Assembly (NCBI RefSeq): GCF_033115175.1
Contig: NC_084850.1
Coordinates: forward strand, 310,001-374,000
Length of the DNA stretch: 64,000 nt
Origin: Lepus europaeus
Taxonomy: Eukaryota; Chordata; Mammalia; Lagomorpha; Leporidae
Reading direction: 5' to 3'
The position numbers and the translations under genes were made by a program. Under the pieces are notes generated by a model. The model was not told where the DNA came from and ran no database searches. It saw only the letters and a program-made list of their open reading frames with translations. Shown here in pieces: positions 34,561-51,159 of the stretch (its first letter is position 1; each line of letters starts with the position of its first letter).

Positions 34561-34890
34561 GGACACTAGTAAGAAAAGTACAAGAACATGAAAGAATGGA
34601 ACAGAGTGTAAAATTAAAACTTCATGAAACATAGTCGATGTTTGTTCATGTTCATAGATACATGATGGGCTGATACACTTGGACTTACAGTGTATTACAT
34701 AGAGTATGTTTTTTTCCCCAAGTGATTTTTTTCTCTTTTGGTCATTTTTGTAAAACCTTTATTTTGAAGTGGATGTGTATACACCTGCAGTCCTGGTTGA
34801 CTATTCCATTGTTGCTGGCTCATTTCCATGATCCCACCTCTTACTTCTTTCCAAGTTTCTGCTACCGTATTAATAATGTGTGTGACCCTG

Positions 34891-35213
34891 GCCGGCACCG
34901 TGGCTTAACAGCCTAATCCTCCGCCTTGCGGCACCAGCACACGGGGTTCTAGTCCCAGTTGGGGCGCCGGATTCTATCCCAGTTGCCCCTCTTCCAGGCC
35001 AGCTCTCTGCTATGGCCCGGGAAGGCAGTGGAGGATGGCCCAAGTCCTTGGGCCCTGCACCCACATGGGAGACCAGAAGCACCTGGCTCCTGGCTTCGGA
35101 TCAGCACGATGCACTGGCCGCAGCGGCCATTGGAGGGTGAACCAACGGCAAAGGAAGACCTTTCTCTCTCTCTCACTATCCACTGTCTGTCCCCCCCCCC
35201 CAAAAAAAAAAAA
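34891..35213 (+). mobile_element. Young C-type SINE, full-length, with target-site duplication
   Basis: Young subfamily head (GCCGGCACCGTGGCTTAACA), the GGGTGAACCAACGGCAAAGG signature, and a C-run plus A-tail. It is flanked by TGTGTGACCCTG at 34879-34890 and 35216-35227. Confidence 0.93.
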
Positions 35214-35314
35214 TCTGTGTGACCCTGTCAGTGTTGGAGGTACCCATGCTGTCCTTGTTTCTGCTGACAGAAATACAGTGATTCATTATTCTGTATGTTT
35301 AATGATCTCATGAG

Positions 35315-35354
35315 AAAACAAAAAAAAAACTATAAAAAAAAACTAAAAAAAAAA
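35315..35354 (+). mobile_element. Tail-only retro-insertion (A-rich tract between target-site duplications)
   Basis: A 40-base stretch of almost only A lies between exact 14-base copies of AATGATCTCATGAG at 35301-35314 and 35355-35368. No element body is present. Confidence 0.8.
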
Positions 35355-35476
35355 AATGATCTCATGAGGTCTTTTTGGTCGATCTGAACCTATGGACAAA
35401 CTGAGGACCTTATCCAAGTATGCTTTTCTCTAGAAAGGGTTCCCTTTCACTTCTGGAATTCCAAGACATGGCTACC

Positions 35477-35938
35477 TGTTGCGGTGGATTCATTCTGAGA
35501 GGAGGAGTGCAGTGGGGGCAAGAGGCACGGAGTCACTATGAGTCAGGTGAAAGCAGGCCAGAGGTGAGCAGCCTGCAGACTCCTTTATTTCAGTCAGTAC
35601 AGCAGTTTAAATAGCCAAGGCAGCCAATCTGGTCAAGGGGTGGTCTATGCCCTAACCAATCACAGCCTGTTGCCAGTCAGGCTCCATTGTCATGTGGTTT
35701 CCAAAGCCATCCAATCACAGCCTGTTGCCAGGCAGTTTCCGTTGCCAGCAGCCATCTTGGCATGGCCTTCTCATTCCACCACAGCTACCCTGGATCCATC
35801 TGCTCCCATCCAGGGTCCCCAGCTCAACCTGTGTGTCCCCTTCCCACCTCCTAATCACAGCTCATGGCCAGCAGTTCCTTGGACCTTTCAGGAGGCCCCA
35901 CCCTGTGAGCCAGCACAGGATTGAATTGATTCATCACA
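35477..35938 (-). mobile_element. Solo LTR-like fossil (endogenous retrovirus/LTR element), minus
   Basis: About 460 bp that on the minus strand begins TGTGATGAATC and ends CGCAACA, with the layout of an LTR. A U3-like region has a 21-base CCAAT-containing repeat (35656-35676 and 35711-35731), then a TATA-like TATTTAAA and an AATAAA signal at 35589-35584. No internal retroviral genes adjoin it, so it looks like a solo LTR. The family is not recognised. A clear flanking duplication was not found, which suggests considerable age. Confidence 0.6.
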
Positions 35939-35984
35939 CTGAGGGCTCTCCGGACTATGGCCCCAACCTATCTGGTTAGCTTTG

Positions 35985-36312
35985 CTTTTGTTTTTGTTTT
36001 AATTCTTTGGAAAGCGAGGGAGGGTGGGCAGGGCAGGAGGGGGGGGGGCGGGGGACGGGACTGACTCTTTCCCATCTGCTGATTCACTCCCCAAATACCC
36101 ACAACAGCCAGGGCTGAGCCAGGAGCTGGGAACTCAATCCAGGTGTTCCACATGGAGGCCAGAGACCCAAGTACTTGAGTCATCACTACTGCCTCACAGG
36201 GTGCACATTAGGCAAAGCCACATCAGAATCCAGAACCAGAACTCAAGCCCCGGCACTGTACCATGGGATGTGGGCAGCCCAAGCAGCGTACTGACCACTC
36301 TGTCAAACACCT
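35985..36312 (-). mobile_element. Old C-related SINE, minus
   Basis: T-rich tail at left, CCCATCTGCTGATTCACTCC and CAACAGCCAGGGCTGAGCCA phrases, and a degenerate head near 36305. Belongs to the older subfamily also seen at 48.1 and 49.0 kb. Confidence 0.7.
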
Positions 36313-36319
36313 ACCCCTA

Positions 36320-36450
36320 TCTATCTTTGGGTTTTGAAGCAAGTTTCTTACCCTTGCTTGTCCCCTTCTCGAAATGAGATTAATGCCTACTTAGGGAAGG
36401 TTGTGATGGGGACTACAGACAACAACTGACACTTTCAGTAACCAGCGCAC
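36320..36450 (+). mobile_element. Possible MIR remnant
   Basis: GCAAGTTTCTTACCCTTGCT followed by CTCGAAATGAGATTAATGCC resembles MIR. Weak. Confidence 0.4.
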
Positions 36451-36559
36451 CGTGAGAGTTCAATGGCCATCTGCTCAAGAGCTCTCGCCATGTCCAGGGC
36501 TCTAAGGCCTAGCTGGTCACCTCCCTCCCCTGTCCCTTACAGAGAGGCCATAGGTACCA

Positions 36560-37297
36560 CAGCACAATACAGTTGCTTTATTGTTTTAAAAATGTGGAAA
36601 CCCAGGCCCCAGGACACAAGTGATGCCAAGGGGCAGAAAGGATGGAGAAGCCATGGGTCCTGGCATGGAGACGAGCGGACAGATGTCAGGCCCTCGCTGT
36701 AGGCTCCCTTTGGCAAAGGGCTGCTCTTTCTGCCTGCAGCCCACCTGAGGCCGGGCCCTGTCCAGGGCCAGGCCCTGCAGGTGGGGGGGAAGCTCGGGCA
36801 GGAGGAAGACATGTCTGACAACCATCCCTGAAGAGGTAGTGAGCAGCTCCCGGATCAGTTCAGGGCGGGCGGACAGGAGCTAGGCTGAGGGGCCTTATGG
36901 GCCACCCACTCCCCACACAACTACTTGTCCACTGGCATGCTGTGCTCCGTCCTGATGCAAGCACCGGAAGAGAACATCTGAACACAAGAAGGAAGGAGGC
37001 CCCTGCGTAAGCCTCTTCCTCCCTTCTCAGCCACGTGGGAGGAGCAGCTGAGGCCCTTCCTTTAACCAGAGGGGCACCTGGTAGGGTTACAAACCAATCT
37101 GCCTAAAAGCCACATTGAGCTAAAAGCTTCAATCCATTCATCCTCTCCAGCCGCGGGGTGAGAATCCAAAAGGCAGCACTGAGAGCCAAGTGAACTGGGG
37201 CAGGGGTCCCCCTACTGCCTCTTCCCCAAGACTGGGGAGACCCAGCTGCTCCTCAGGCCTGAGAGGAATCCAGGACCAGGGGCCGGACAGGCAGGGC
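36560..37297 (-). terminator. TAFAZZIN: TAFAZZIN 3'UTR and polyadenylation signal
   Basis: About 740 bp after the stop codon. AATAAA lies on the minus strand at 36582-36577. Confidence 0.8.
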
Positions 37298-44400
<7,103 letters not shown>

Positions 44401-44519
44401 AATTCCTCATGAGCTGTGCAGCACAAGTGTTTGAAGTCGCTCGAAGCCTAGGCTGTCGGAGCACTTTTACCTTATTTGAGCTTCTCCCCTTTATTTTTAT
44501 TGCTAAATTCTCATGAAAT

Positions 44520-44655
44520 AGACTCTCATGGCTGTTGCAGGCTTTTGGGGAATGAACCAGCGGATGGAACATTGCTCTCTCTGTCTCTGTCGTTCTGTCT
44601 GTCCCTCTCTCTGCCACTTTGCCTTTCAAATAAGTAAATCTTTTTAAAAAGAAGT
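44520..44655 (+). mobile_element. C-type SINE 3' fragment, plus
   Basis: Starts inside the body (GGCTGTTGCAGGCTTTTGGG) and ends TTTCAAATAAGTAAATCTTT. Confidence 0.75.
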
Positions 44656-44692
44656 AACCATTTTATAGTATTTTATATCATATTAATGTAAT

Positions 44693-45012
44693 GTTTATTT
44701 TTAAAAAATATTTATTTATTTGAAAGGCAGAGTTACAGACAGAGAGAGAGGTCTTCCATCTGCTGGTTCACTCCCCAATTGGCCACAATGGCTGGAGCTG
44801 TGCCGATCCAAAGCCAGGAGCCAGGAGCTTCTTCCGGGTCTCCCACATGGGTGCAGGAGCCCAAGGACTTGGGCCATCTTCTGCTGCTTTCCCAAGCCAT
44901 AGCAGAGAGCTGGATTGGAAGTGGAGCAGCCAGGTCTCGAACCTGCACCCAAATGGGATGCCAGCACTGCAGGCAGCGGCTTTACCCACTATGCCATGTT
45001 ACACCAGCCCCC
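44693..45012 (-). mobile_element. C-type SINE, minus, with target-site duplication
   Basis: Full-length copy with TTAATGTAAT at 44683-44692 and again at 45013-45022. Confidence 0.9.
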
Positions 45013-45022
45013 TTAATGTAAT

Positions 45023-45640
45023 TTTTTTAAAAAGATCTATTTATTTGGAAGGCAGAGTGACACACAGAGACATTTTTTTAAAGATGTATTTATTTTTATT
45101 TGAAAGAGTTACACAGAGAGAGGAAAGGCAGAGAGAGAAAGGTTCTTCCATCTGCTGGTTCACTCCCCAATTGCCCACAACAGCCGGAGGTACGCCGATC
45201 CGAAGCCAGGAGCCAGGAGCTTTTTCCGGGTCTCCCACTTGGGTGCAGGGGCCCAAGGACTTGGGCCATCTTCCACTGTTTTCCCAGGCCATAGCAGAGA
45301 GCTTGATCAGAAATGGAGCAGCCGGGACTAGAACTGGCACCCATATGGGAGGCCGGCACTGCAGGCCAGGGTGTTAACCTGCTGCGCCACAGCGCTGGCC
45401 CCAAGAGAGTCATATTTTCCATCTGCTGGTACACTCCCCAAATGGCTACAACAGCTAGGTCTGTACCAGTCTGAAGCTAGGAACTCCATCCAGGTCTCCC
45501 ATGTGGATGCAGAGGCCTAAATACCTGGGCCATCCCCCACTGCCTTCACATGCGCATTAGCATGGAGCTGGATTGGAAGTGGAACAGCATCTACTTGAAC
45601 GGACACCTATATGGGATGTTGGTGTTGCAGGTGGGGCTCA
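45023..45640 (-). mobile_element. Older C-type SINE, minus, split by a younger copy
   Basis: Left part 45023-45071 (tail and start of the GA block), right part about 45403-45640 (body and head remnants). Confidence 0.7.
45072..45402 (-). mobile_element. Younger C-type SINE nested in an older copy, minus
   Basis: Complete from TTTTTTTAAAGATGTATTTA to CCACAGCGCTGGCCCC. The older element continues on either side. Confidence 0.88.
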
Positions 45641-45709
45641 CAAAAGCAGCTGTTATTTTTTTTTCATTTTTAAAGCATTATTTTATTGATTTAAAAACAA
45701 ATTTCCAGT

Positions 45710-46015
45710 CTGAGCATTTAGCACAATGGTTTAAGCTGCCTCTTGAGAAACCTGCTTCCCATATGCCTGATTGAGTTCCAGCTTCCAATTCCAGCTCCCT
45801 AATACGCCTGTGAAGGCAGTAGGTGATGGCTCACGTACTTGGGACCCTGCCACCTGTGTGGGAGACCTGGATGAAGCTCCTGGTTTGTAGCTTCAGCCCG
45901 GCCTTGACCCGGCTGTCGCAGCCTCTTGGGGAATGAACCAGTGGATGAAAGATCTCTGTCTCTCCTCTCGCTCTCACTCTGCCTTTCAAGTAAATAAAAT
46001 AAATATTTTTAAAAA
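45710..46015 (+). mobile_element. Old C-related SINE, plus
   Basis: CTGAGCATTTAGCACAATGG head, GAATGAACCAGTGGATGAAA body, CAAGTAAATAAAATAAATAT tail. Confidence 0.75.
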
Positions 46016-46020
46016 TAAGA

Positions 46021-46080
46021 AAATACACTGCACATTTTAAAAACAGTAATAAATACACTGCACATTTTTAAAAATAATAA
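46021..46080. repeat. Two-copy 30-bp direct repeat
   Basis: AAATACACTGCACATTTTAA starts both at 46021 and 46051. A local duplication next to a SINE tail. Confidence 0.85.
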
Positions 46081-46443
46081 GTAAATAAATACCTGGCAAA
46101 TTTCCAACTTCCTGCCCATCACCACACCCATAGGTCCTACGAACAGGGCATTGAGGGTGCCGCCTGCCTGGAGGCCCCATGTGAGTTCCAACAGTGTGAC
46201 AGCATGTGCATTCCACCGGCAGCTCTCTCGTTCTCCTGTCGCTAGGACAGTCCCTGCACAGACTCTTCCTCATTTCATGTTTCTAGAGCACTCGTACCAA
46301 CACGCCTAACTCCAGTGTGGGCAGCCACCCCCGGGCTCAGGACCCGAGCATGGGGAGCAGGGCTGCTGTCCTGTGGGGCACCCGGTCACGCTGTGGGCAC
46401 CTCTATCAAGCACAAGTTCCGCCGGCTCCTGTGCTTTCCCTAG

Positions 46444-46528
46444 CTGCTGTCTGGAGGCCTCCAGGGAGAGCAGAGCTCAGGGTTACGCTGAGCCACCAGC
46501 TCCTGCTTGCCCTTGACCCTCGGCACAG
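46444..46528 (+). other. DNASE1L1: Candidate DNASE1L1 untranslated exon
   Basis: An 85-bp block bordered by a strong acceptor (TGTGCTTTCCCTAG at 46430-46443) and a strong donor (CACAG|GTAAGTG at 46528/46529) on the DNASE1L1 strand, between its presumed promoter and first coding exon. Sequence-only prediction. Confidence 0.4.
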
Positions 46529-46759
46529 GTAAGTGTTCATTAACTGTGAGTGCTGGTGCTGGGTGGGCGCTGCTGCTCAGTCACAGCAGCGGCTGTCCTG
46601 CCAAATTCTACAGGGCTGGTCTCCCATTGGCCCGGGGAAGGCTGGGATCTGGCAGTGCTGGGGGCCCGAGCGCCTGCCCTTCCTGCCTGTGGGAGTGCAG
46701 AGCCAGCAAGGGTGGGGCAAGAGCGGCCGGCTAGCAGCTGCGGCTGCGTGAGTCACAGA

Positions 46760-47640
46760 ACCGGCGTCTTCCTCTTTTTCCTCTCGGATCCGCACCCAGC
46801 CAGATGCTGTGCTTCCGCTGGCTGTCTTGCTCCGATTGAGGCTGAGGCAGGCCCCATGACAAGCTGGTGTGTGCAGGTACGAGAGCCCCTGGGCTGAGGA
46901 AAAAGGGGATGACGTTACCCTCTGTGCGCGGTGGGAGCTGGGAGCAGAAGGGAACCCAGGGCTGGGCTTTGAGGGCAGGGTCCAAACAGCGGCTCTCTGG
47001 TTCTTCCTGCTCATGGCGCTTGTCGGGGGTCTCTGCGCCAAGAGCCTGCGGGCGTGCCCCTGCCAGCCCACGGCCACCCAGTACGCACATGGATCCCAAA
47101 ATAGGGACGGAGCAGGAGACCCAAAGCAGCCTGAATGACAGAACAGGTGCTCAGAGAGCAAAGGCAAGAGCGGCCAGGGAAGACACTGTGACACAGAGAC
47201 AGGGGAGAGCACGGGACAGGAGTGGGGGTGGGGGAGGGGGAAGGGAGAGAGAGGCAGGAAGTGAGCCGAAGGGGAAGGCGAGAGGGAGACAGAAGCAAAG
47301 GGGTCCTTCCTGGGACTGAGCCGCAGACAGGGTGACATCCGGGTGACGCTGAGACAAAGATAAGCTGAGAGAGAGAGAGGTTCAGACAGCAGGGTCTCCC
47401 GCACAGAGCTGGACTCAGCAGAGGTGGCAGGGCACGAGAAAGAGAACCCATCACACAGTGCAAGTTGGTGAGTGGCCCATGTCATAGCTGGGACTTGGGC
47501 TTGAAGACAACTTGTCACCAGTGGGGGTAGTGAGCCCATGAAGATACTCCTCTAATTGCTAATGGAGAAAAGGTGGATGCACTGGGGCCTCCCTGACTCG
47601 GGAGTGAGGACGCCTGGGCGGTGTGGGGGGGTGATAGCAG
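46760..47640. other. GC-rich unique DNA in the DNASE1L1 5' intron
   Basis: A purine-rich, repeat-poor stretch with GGGGGTGGGGGAGGGGGAAG-like composition near 47224-47243. A long minus-strand open frame (47539-46577) lacks recognisable domains and is probably chance. No gene is called. Confidence 0.4.
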
Positions 47641-47657
47641 CACTTTCAAAGAATGAG

Positions 47658-47921
47658 GTTGGGGCTAGCATTTGGCACCTCAGTAAAGCTGCTGCCTGTG
47701 ACACCGGCATCCCACATGAGCATGAGTTCAAGTCCCAGCTGCTCCACTTCTGATCCAGCTCCCTGCTAATGTACCTGGGAAAAGCAAAGGAGGTTGGCCT
47801 GGGTGTTTAGGTTCCTATTATCCACATGGGAGACCCAGATGGAACTCTAGGCTCCTAGCTTACGCCTGGACCAGCCCCGGCCATTGCTGCCACTTGGGGA
47901 GTGAACTAGTGGATGGAAGAT

Positions 47922-47961
<40 letters not shown>

Positions 47962-47971
47962 ACTCTGCCTT

Positions 47972-47975
<4 letters not shown>
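47658..47975 (+). mobile_element. C-type SINE, plus
   Basis: GGGGCTAGCATTTGGCACCT head to AACTCTGCCTTCCATA end, where the usual tail is replaced by a (TA)n tract. Confidence 0.85.

Positions 47976-48011
<36 letters not shown>
47976..48011. repeat. (TA)n microsatellite
   Basis: Perfect TA alternation that appears to have grown from the SINE tail. Confidence 0.95.
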
Positions 48012-48014
<3 letters not shown>

Positions 48015-48019
48015 AAGTG

Positions 48020-48330
48020 AAACAATGAGGTTGAATTTAGCCTAGTGTTTGTTTAACAGACACACATCCCATATTGACGGCCTGTGTTCGATTCCCTGGA
48101 AGCAACCAATTACTGAAACCTCAATCCTGACTTCAGCCTGGCCCAGCCCCAGGAACTCAACCCAGGCCTCCCACGTGGGTGGCAGGGACCCAACCACTTG
48201 GGCCATCACTGCTGCCTCCCAGAGTGTTGGAGTCAGGGGCAGTGCCTGGACTCAACCCAGGCACCCCAATACGGGATCTGAGCGGCACAAGCAGAGTCCT
48301 CACTGCTGCACCAAATGCTTGCCTCAGTAA
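48020..48330. mobile_element. Old C-related SINE pieces in opposite orientations
   Basis: A plus-strand head-like part (about 48025-48150) is followed by a minus-strand part (about 48150-48328, CCCACGTGGGTGGCAGGGAC to the head). Exact limits are uncertain. Confidence 0.55.
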
Positions 48331-48344
48331 AATTTTAAAGTGTT

Positions 48345-48676
48345 TTAAAAATGTTGCATGTATTTATTTGAAAGTTGGAGTTACAGAGAGACAGAGGGAG
48401 AGACAAAGTGACAGAGGTCTTCCATCTGCTGGGTCACTCCCCAAATGCCACAATGGTCAGGGGTGGGACAGGCCAAAGCCAGGAGCCAGGAGCTTCTTCC
48501 AGGTCTCCTACACGGTGCAGGGGCCCAAGCACTTGAGCCATCTTCTGCTGCTTTTCCCAGGCATATTAGCAGGGAGCTGGATCAGAAGTAGAGAAATTAG
48601 GACTTGAACCGGTGTCCCTGTGAGATGCCACTGTCTCAGGCAGCATCGTAACCCACTGTGCCACAATGCCAGCTCT
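48345..48676 (-). mobile_element. C-type SINE, minus
   Basis: ATGTATTTATTTGAAAGTTG tail at left to CCACAATGCCAGCTC head at right. Confidence 0.88.
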
Positions 48677-48701
48677 TAGTTTTTAAAGGACAGGAACTCA
48701 G

Positions 48702-48905
48702 GGCCGGCGCTGTGGCATAGTAGGTAAAGCTGCTGCCTGCGGTGCCAGCATCCTATATGGGTTCCAGTTTGAGTCCCAGTTACTCCGCTTCTGATCCAGC
48801 TCCCTGCTATGGTCTGAGAAAGCAGCAGAAGATGGTCCAAGTGCTTGGGCCCCTGCACCCACCTGGGAGACCCAGAAGACGCTCCTGGCTTCTGATCGGC
48901 CCATC
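48702..48905 (+). mobile_element. C-type SINE, plus, 3' part missing
   Basis: Clean head AGGGCCGGCGCTGTGGCATA, body up to CTGGCTTCTGATCGGCC, where it breaks off against another element. Confidence 0.85.
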
Positions 48906-49122
48906 TGCGGGCTCATTCCCCACATACCTGCAACAGCTGGGACTGAGCCAGGCTGAGGCTGGGGACCAGAAACTTAATCTGGGTGTCCTACATGAGTGTC
49001 AGGCACCCAAGCCCATGAGCCACCCCAGGGTCTACATTAATGCAGGAGCAGATCTGGGGTTGAAACCCAGGCACTCTGACATGGGACATGGGTGCTCCAC
49101 TGCTGAGCCACAAGCCTGCCTC
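48906..49122 (-). mobile_element. Old C-related SINE, minus, partial
   Basis: CATTCCCCACATACCTGCAA to GAGCCACAAGCCTGCCTC, the same old subfamily as at 36.0-36.3 kb. Confidence 0.65.
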
Positions 49123-49124
49123 AC

Positions 49125-49572
49125 TGTGTGCACACTCGGAGCAGCACTACTCACAATAGCCAACAGGTGGCTGCAACCCAGTGTGCATCGACAGAGGTAC
49201 AGATCAATCAAACATGGGCTGTCCACACTCTGGCAATGGGGTAGTAGGGAGGAAACTCTGACACTTGCCATGACATGGAGGCATCGATGGACCTGTACTG
49301 TGTGATTCCAGTTATTTGAGGTCCCTGGAGGAGCCCACCTCCTGGAGACAGACCGCAGCATGGTGGCGGCCAGGGGCTGGGGGTGAGGGAGTAGCGGAGA
49401 GCTGGTGTTTCCCGGGGACGGCATTCCCGCTCCAGACCCCAGGCGAGTTCTGGAGAAGCATGGAGACTGGACAGCAGGGTGAACGGGCTCAGTGCCACAG
49501 AACTGTATGTGCGCCTGGGAGACAGTAACAGTGTATGCAATTTGTATCTGATCACAGTTTAATAAAAGAAAA
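49125..49572 (+). mobile_element. Old L1 3' end, plus
   Basis: Phrase order matches an L1M 3' end: CTACTCACAATAGCCAACAG, CATGACATGGAGGCATCGAT, CTGTGTGATTCCAGTTATTT, GGCCAGGGGCTGGGGGTGAG. It lies just upstream of the first coding exon of DNASE1L1. Confidence 0.7.
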
Positions 49573-49690
49573 GCACGAGGTTGGGTTGGGCCCAGTGTAC
49601 AGGCGGCAGCGCAGGACCCCAGAGCAAGAGGCAGGCACCGTGCAGGGCAGCTGCAGGGTGAGTGCAGCGTTCTTCGTGCTGTGTTCCCAG

Positions 49691-49782
49691 GTCTCTGGAG
49701 GAAGAGAAGCGCCCACATCTGGGAGCACACCCTGGGCGAGCTACCTGTGTTCCCCGAGAGGGGCCTGCAGCTGCCTGCGGCC
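49691..49782 (+). other. DNASE1L1: DNASE1L1 5'UTR part of first coding exon
   Basis: Acceptor TGTGTTCCCAG ends at 49690. The leader runs to the start codon at 49783. Confidence 0.7.
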
Positions 49783-51126
49783 ATGACCTGCCCAGCTGTG
49801 CTGCTCTTGGTCCTCCTGGCCAGTGGGGCCGAAGCCTTTCGAATCTGTGCCTTCAACACTCAGCGGCTGACATTGGCCAAGGTGGCCAAGGAGGAAGTAA
49901 TGGATGCTTTAGTTCGAGTACGTTCACTGCTGCCGGGAAGCTGGGCCCCTGAGGACCATGACCCGAAGCCAGCAGCCCTGTGTGACCAGGGGCATATCCC
50001 AGAGAAGAGGGGACACAAGAGATATGGGTGCAGAGTCGCAGATCACATTCCTTACCTGTCATTGGCCTCAGTCTCCTCCTCTGTGAAATGGGTGGGATGG
50101 GAGCAGGGATGGGACTCAATCTATCTCTAGGTCCTTTCTAGTCCCATTGCTCTCTGGGGGCTGCAGCCAGTGAGCCAGGCCAGTGTTGGCCACAGCACTG
50201 CCAGGTTTGCCCCACCCCACCACGCAGCAACTGGCACCGAGTCGGGTTGGGTTGGTGTTTTGCAGATTGTGGCCCGCTGTGACATCATGGTGCTGCAGGA
50301 GGTGGTCGATTCTTCTGATGCTGCCATCTCCCTCCTGCTGCGGGAACTCAACCGGTGAGGAGGGCTCTGGGGGTCTCACCTGGGCCTACCCAGAGCCTCA
50401 GAGGCCCTGATCCTGGCTTCCTCTTTTCCTGGCAGATTTGATGGCTCGGGACCGTATAGGTCCCTGAAGAGTGACATGCTGGGGCGCAGCACATACATGG
50501 AGAAGTATGTGTACATCTACAGGTAAGCGGAGGCCTGGCTGCCCTGTGACATGGCTCACGAGTTCCATGGGGCAGCCTCCCCTCCTCACTGTACTTGTCC
50601 TCCTCAATGCTTTCCTTCGAGGATCGTTCCTCCCTCCATCCCAGCCAGTGAGCTCACGTAGCAGAAAGCTTCTCCATGCACAAACATGGGGCCCCTCTTC
50701 CTGTCTCCTGACCGCTCTAAGGGAGCGACGGGCACTGGGTTCTAGGGAGAGACTAAGTGGGAGCCACACATGGGCCTTGGCTGCACCTGACTTCCAGAAA
50801 CAGATCTAAGGCCCTGAGAAGACAGGCTGTGTGAGGGGGCAGAGGGCTCTGGAGTCAGGATTGAGATGGAGCAGGACTGTCAGGGAAGGGGACCTGCTTT
50901 TCCTAGCTCGGTGAAATTATATGAAGCTGGAATTTGCTCCGAAATGAATGGAGAACTCCTAGGTATCTACATGAGGAGAAATGGAGACAGCCCCACCCCA
51001 CGATGAAAACGTCCAGCTGTGTTCAGTGGGTGAACGGTGTCTGACACGTGGTCTACCCATGTGCTGTGATTTATTTAGCAATGAGAGGGAGTGAAGAACG
51101 GCCACATGCTGTAGTATGGGTGGACT

Positions 51127-51159
<33 letters not shown>

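Noticed and set aside
46577-47539. Minus-strand open frame of 320 aa in the DNASE1L1 5' intron
   Set aside because: Low-complexity serine/proline/leucine composition from purine-rich DNA, no recognisable domain, and no splice or promoter context of its own.
47930-48011. (CT)n/(TA)n run as a regulatory element
   Set aside because: It is the expanded tail region of a C-type SINE; no other support.
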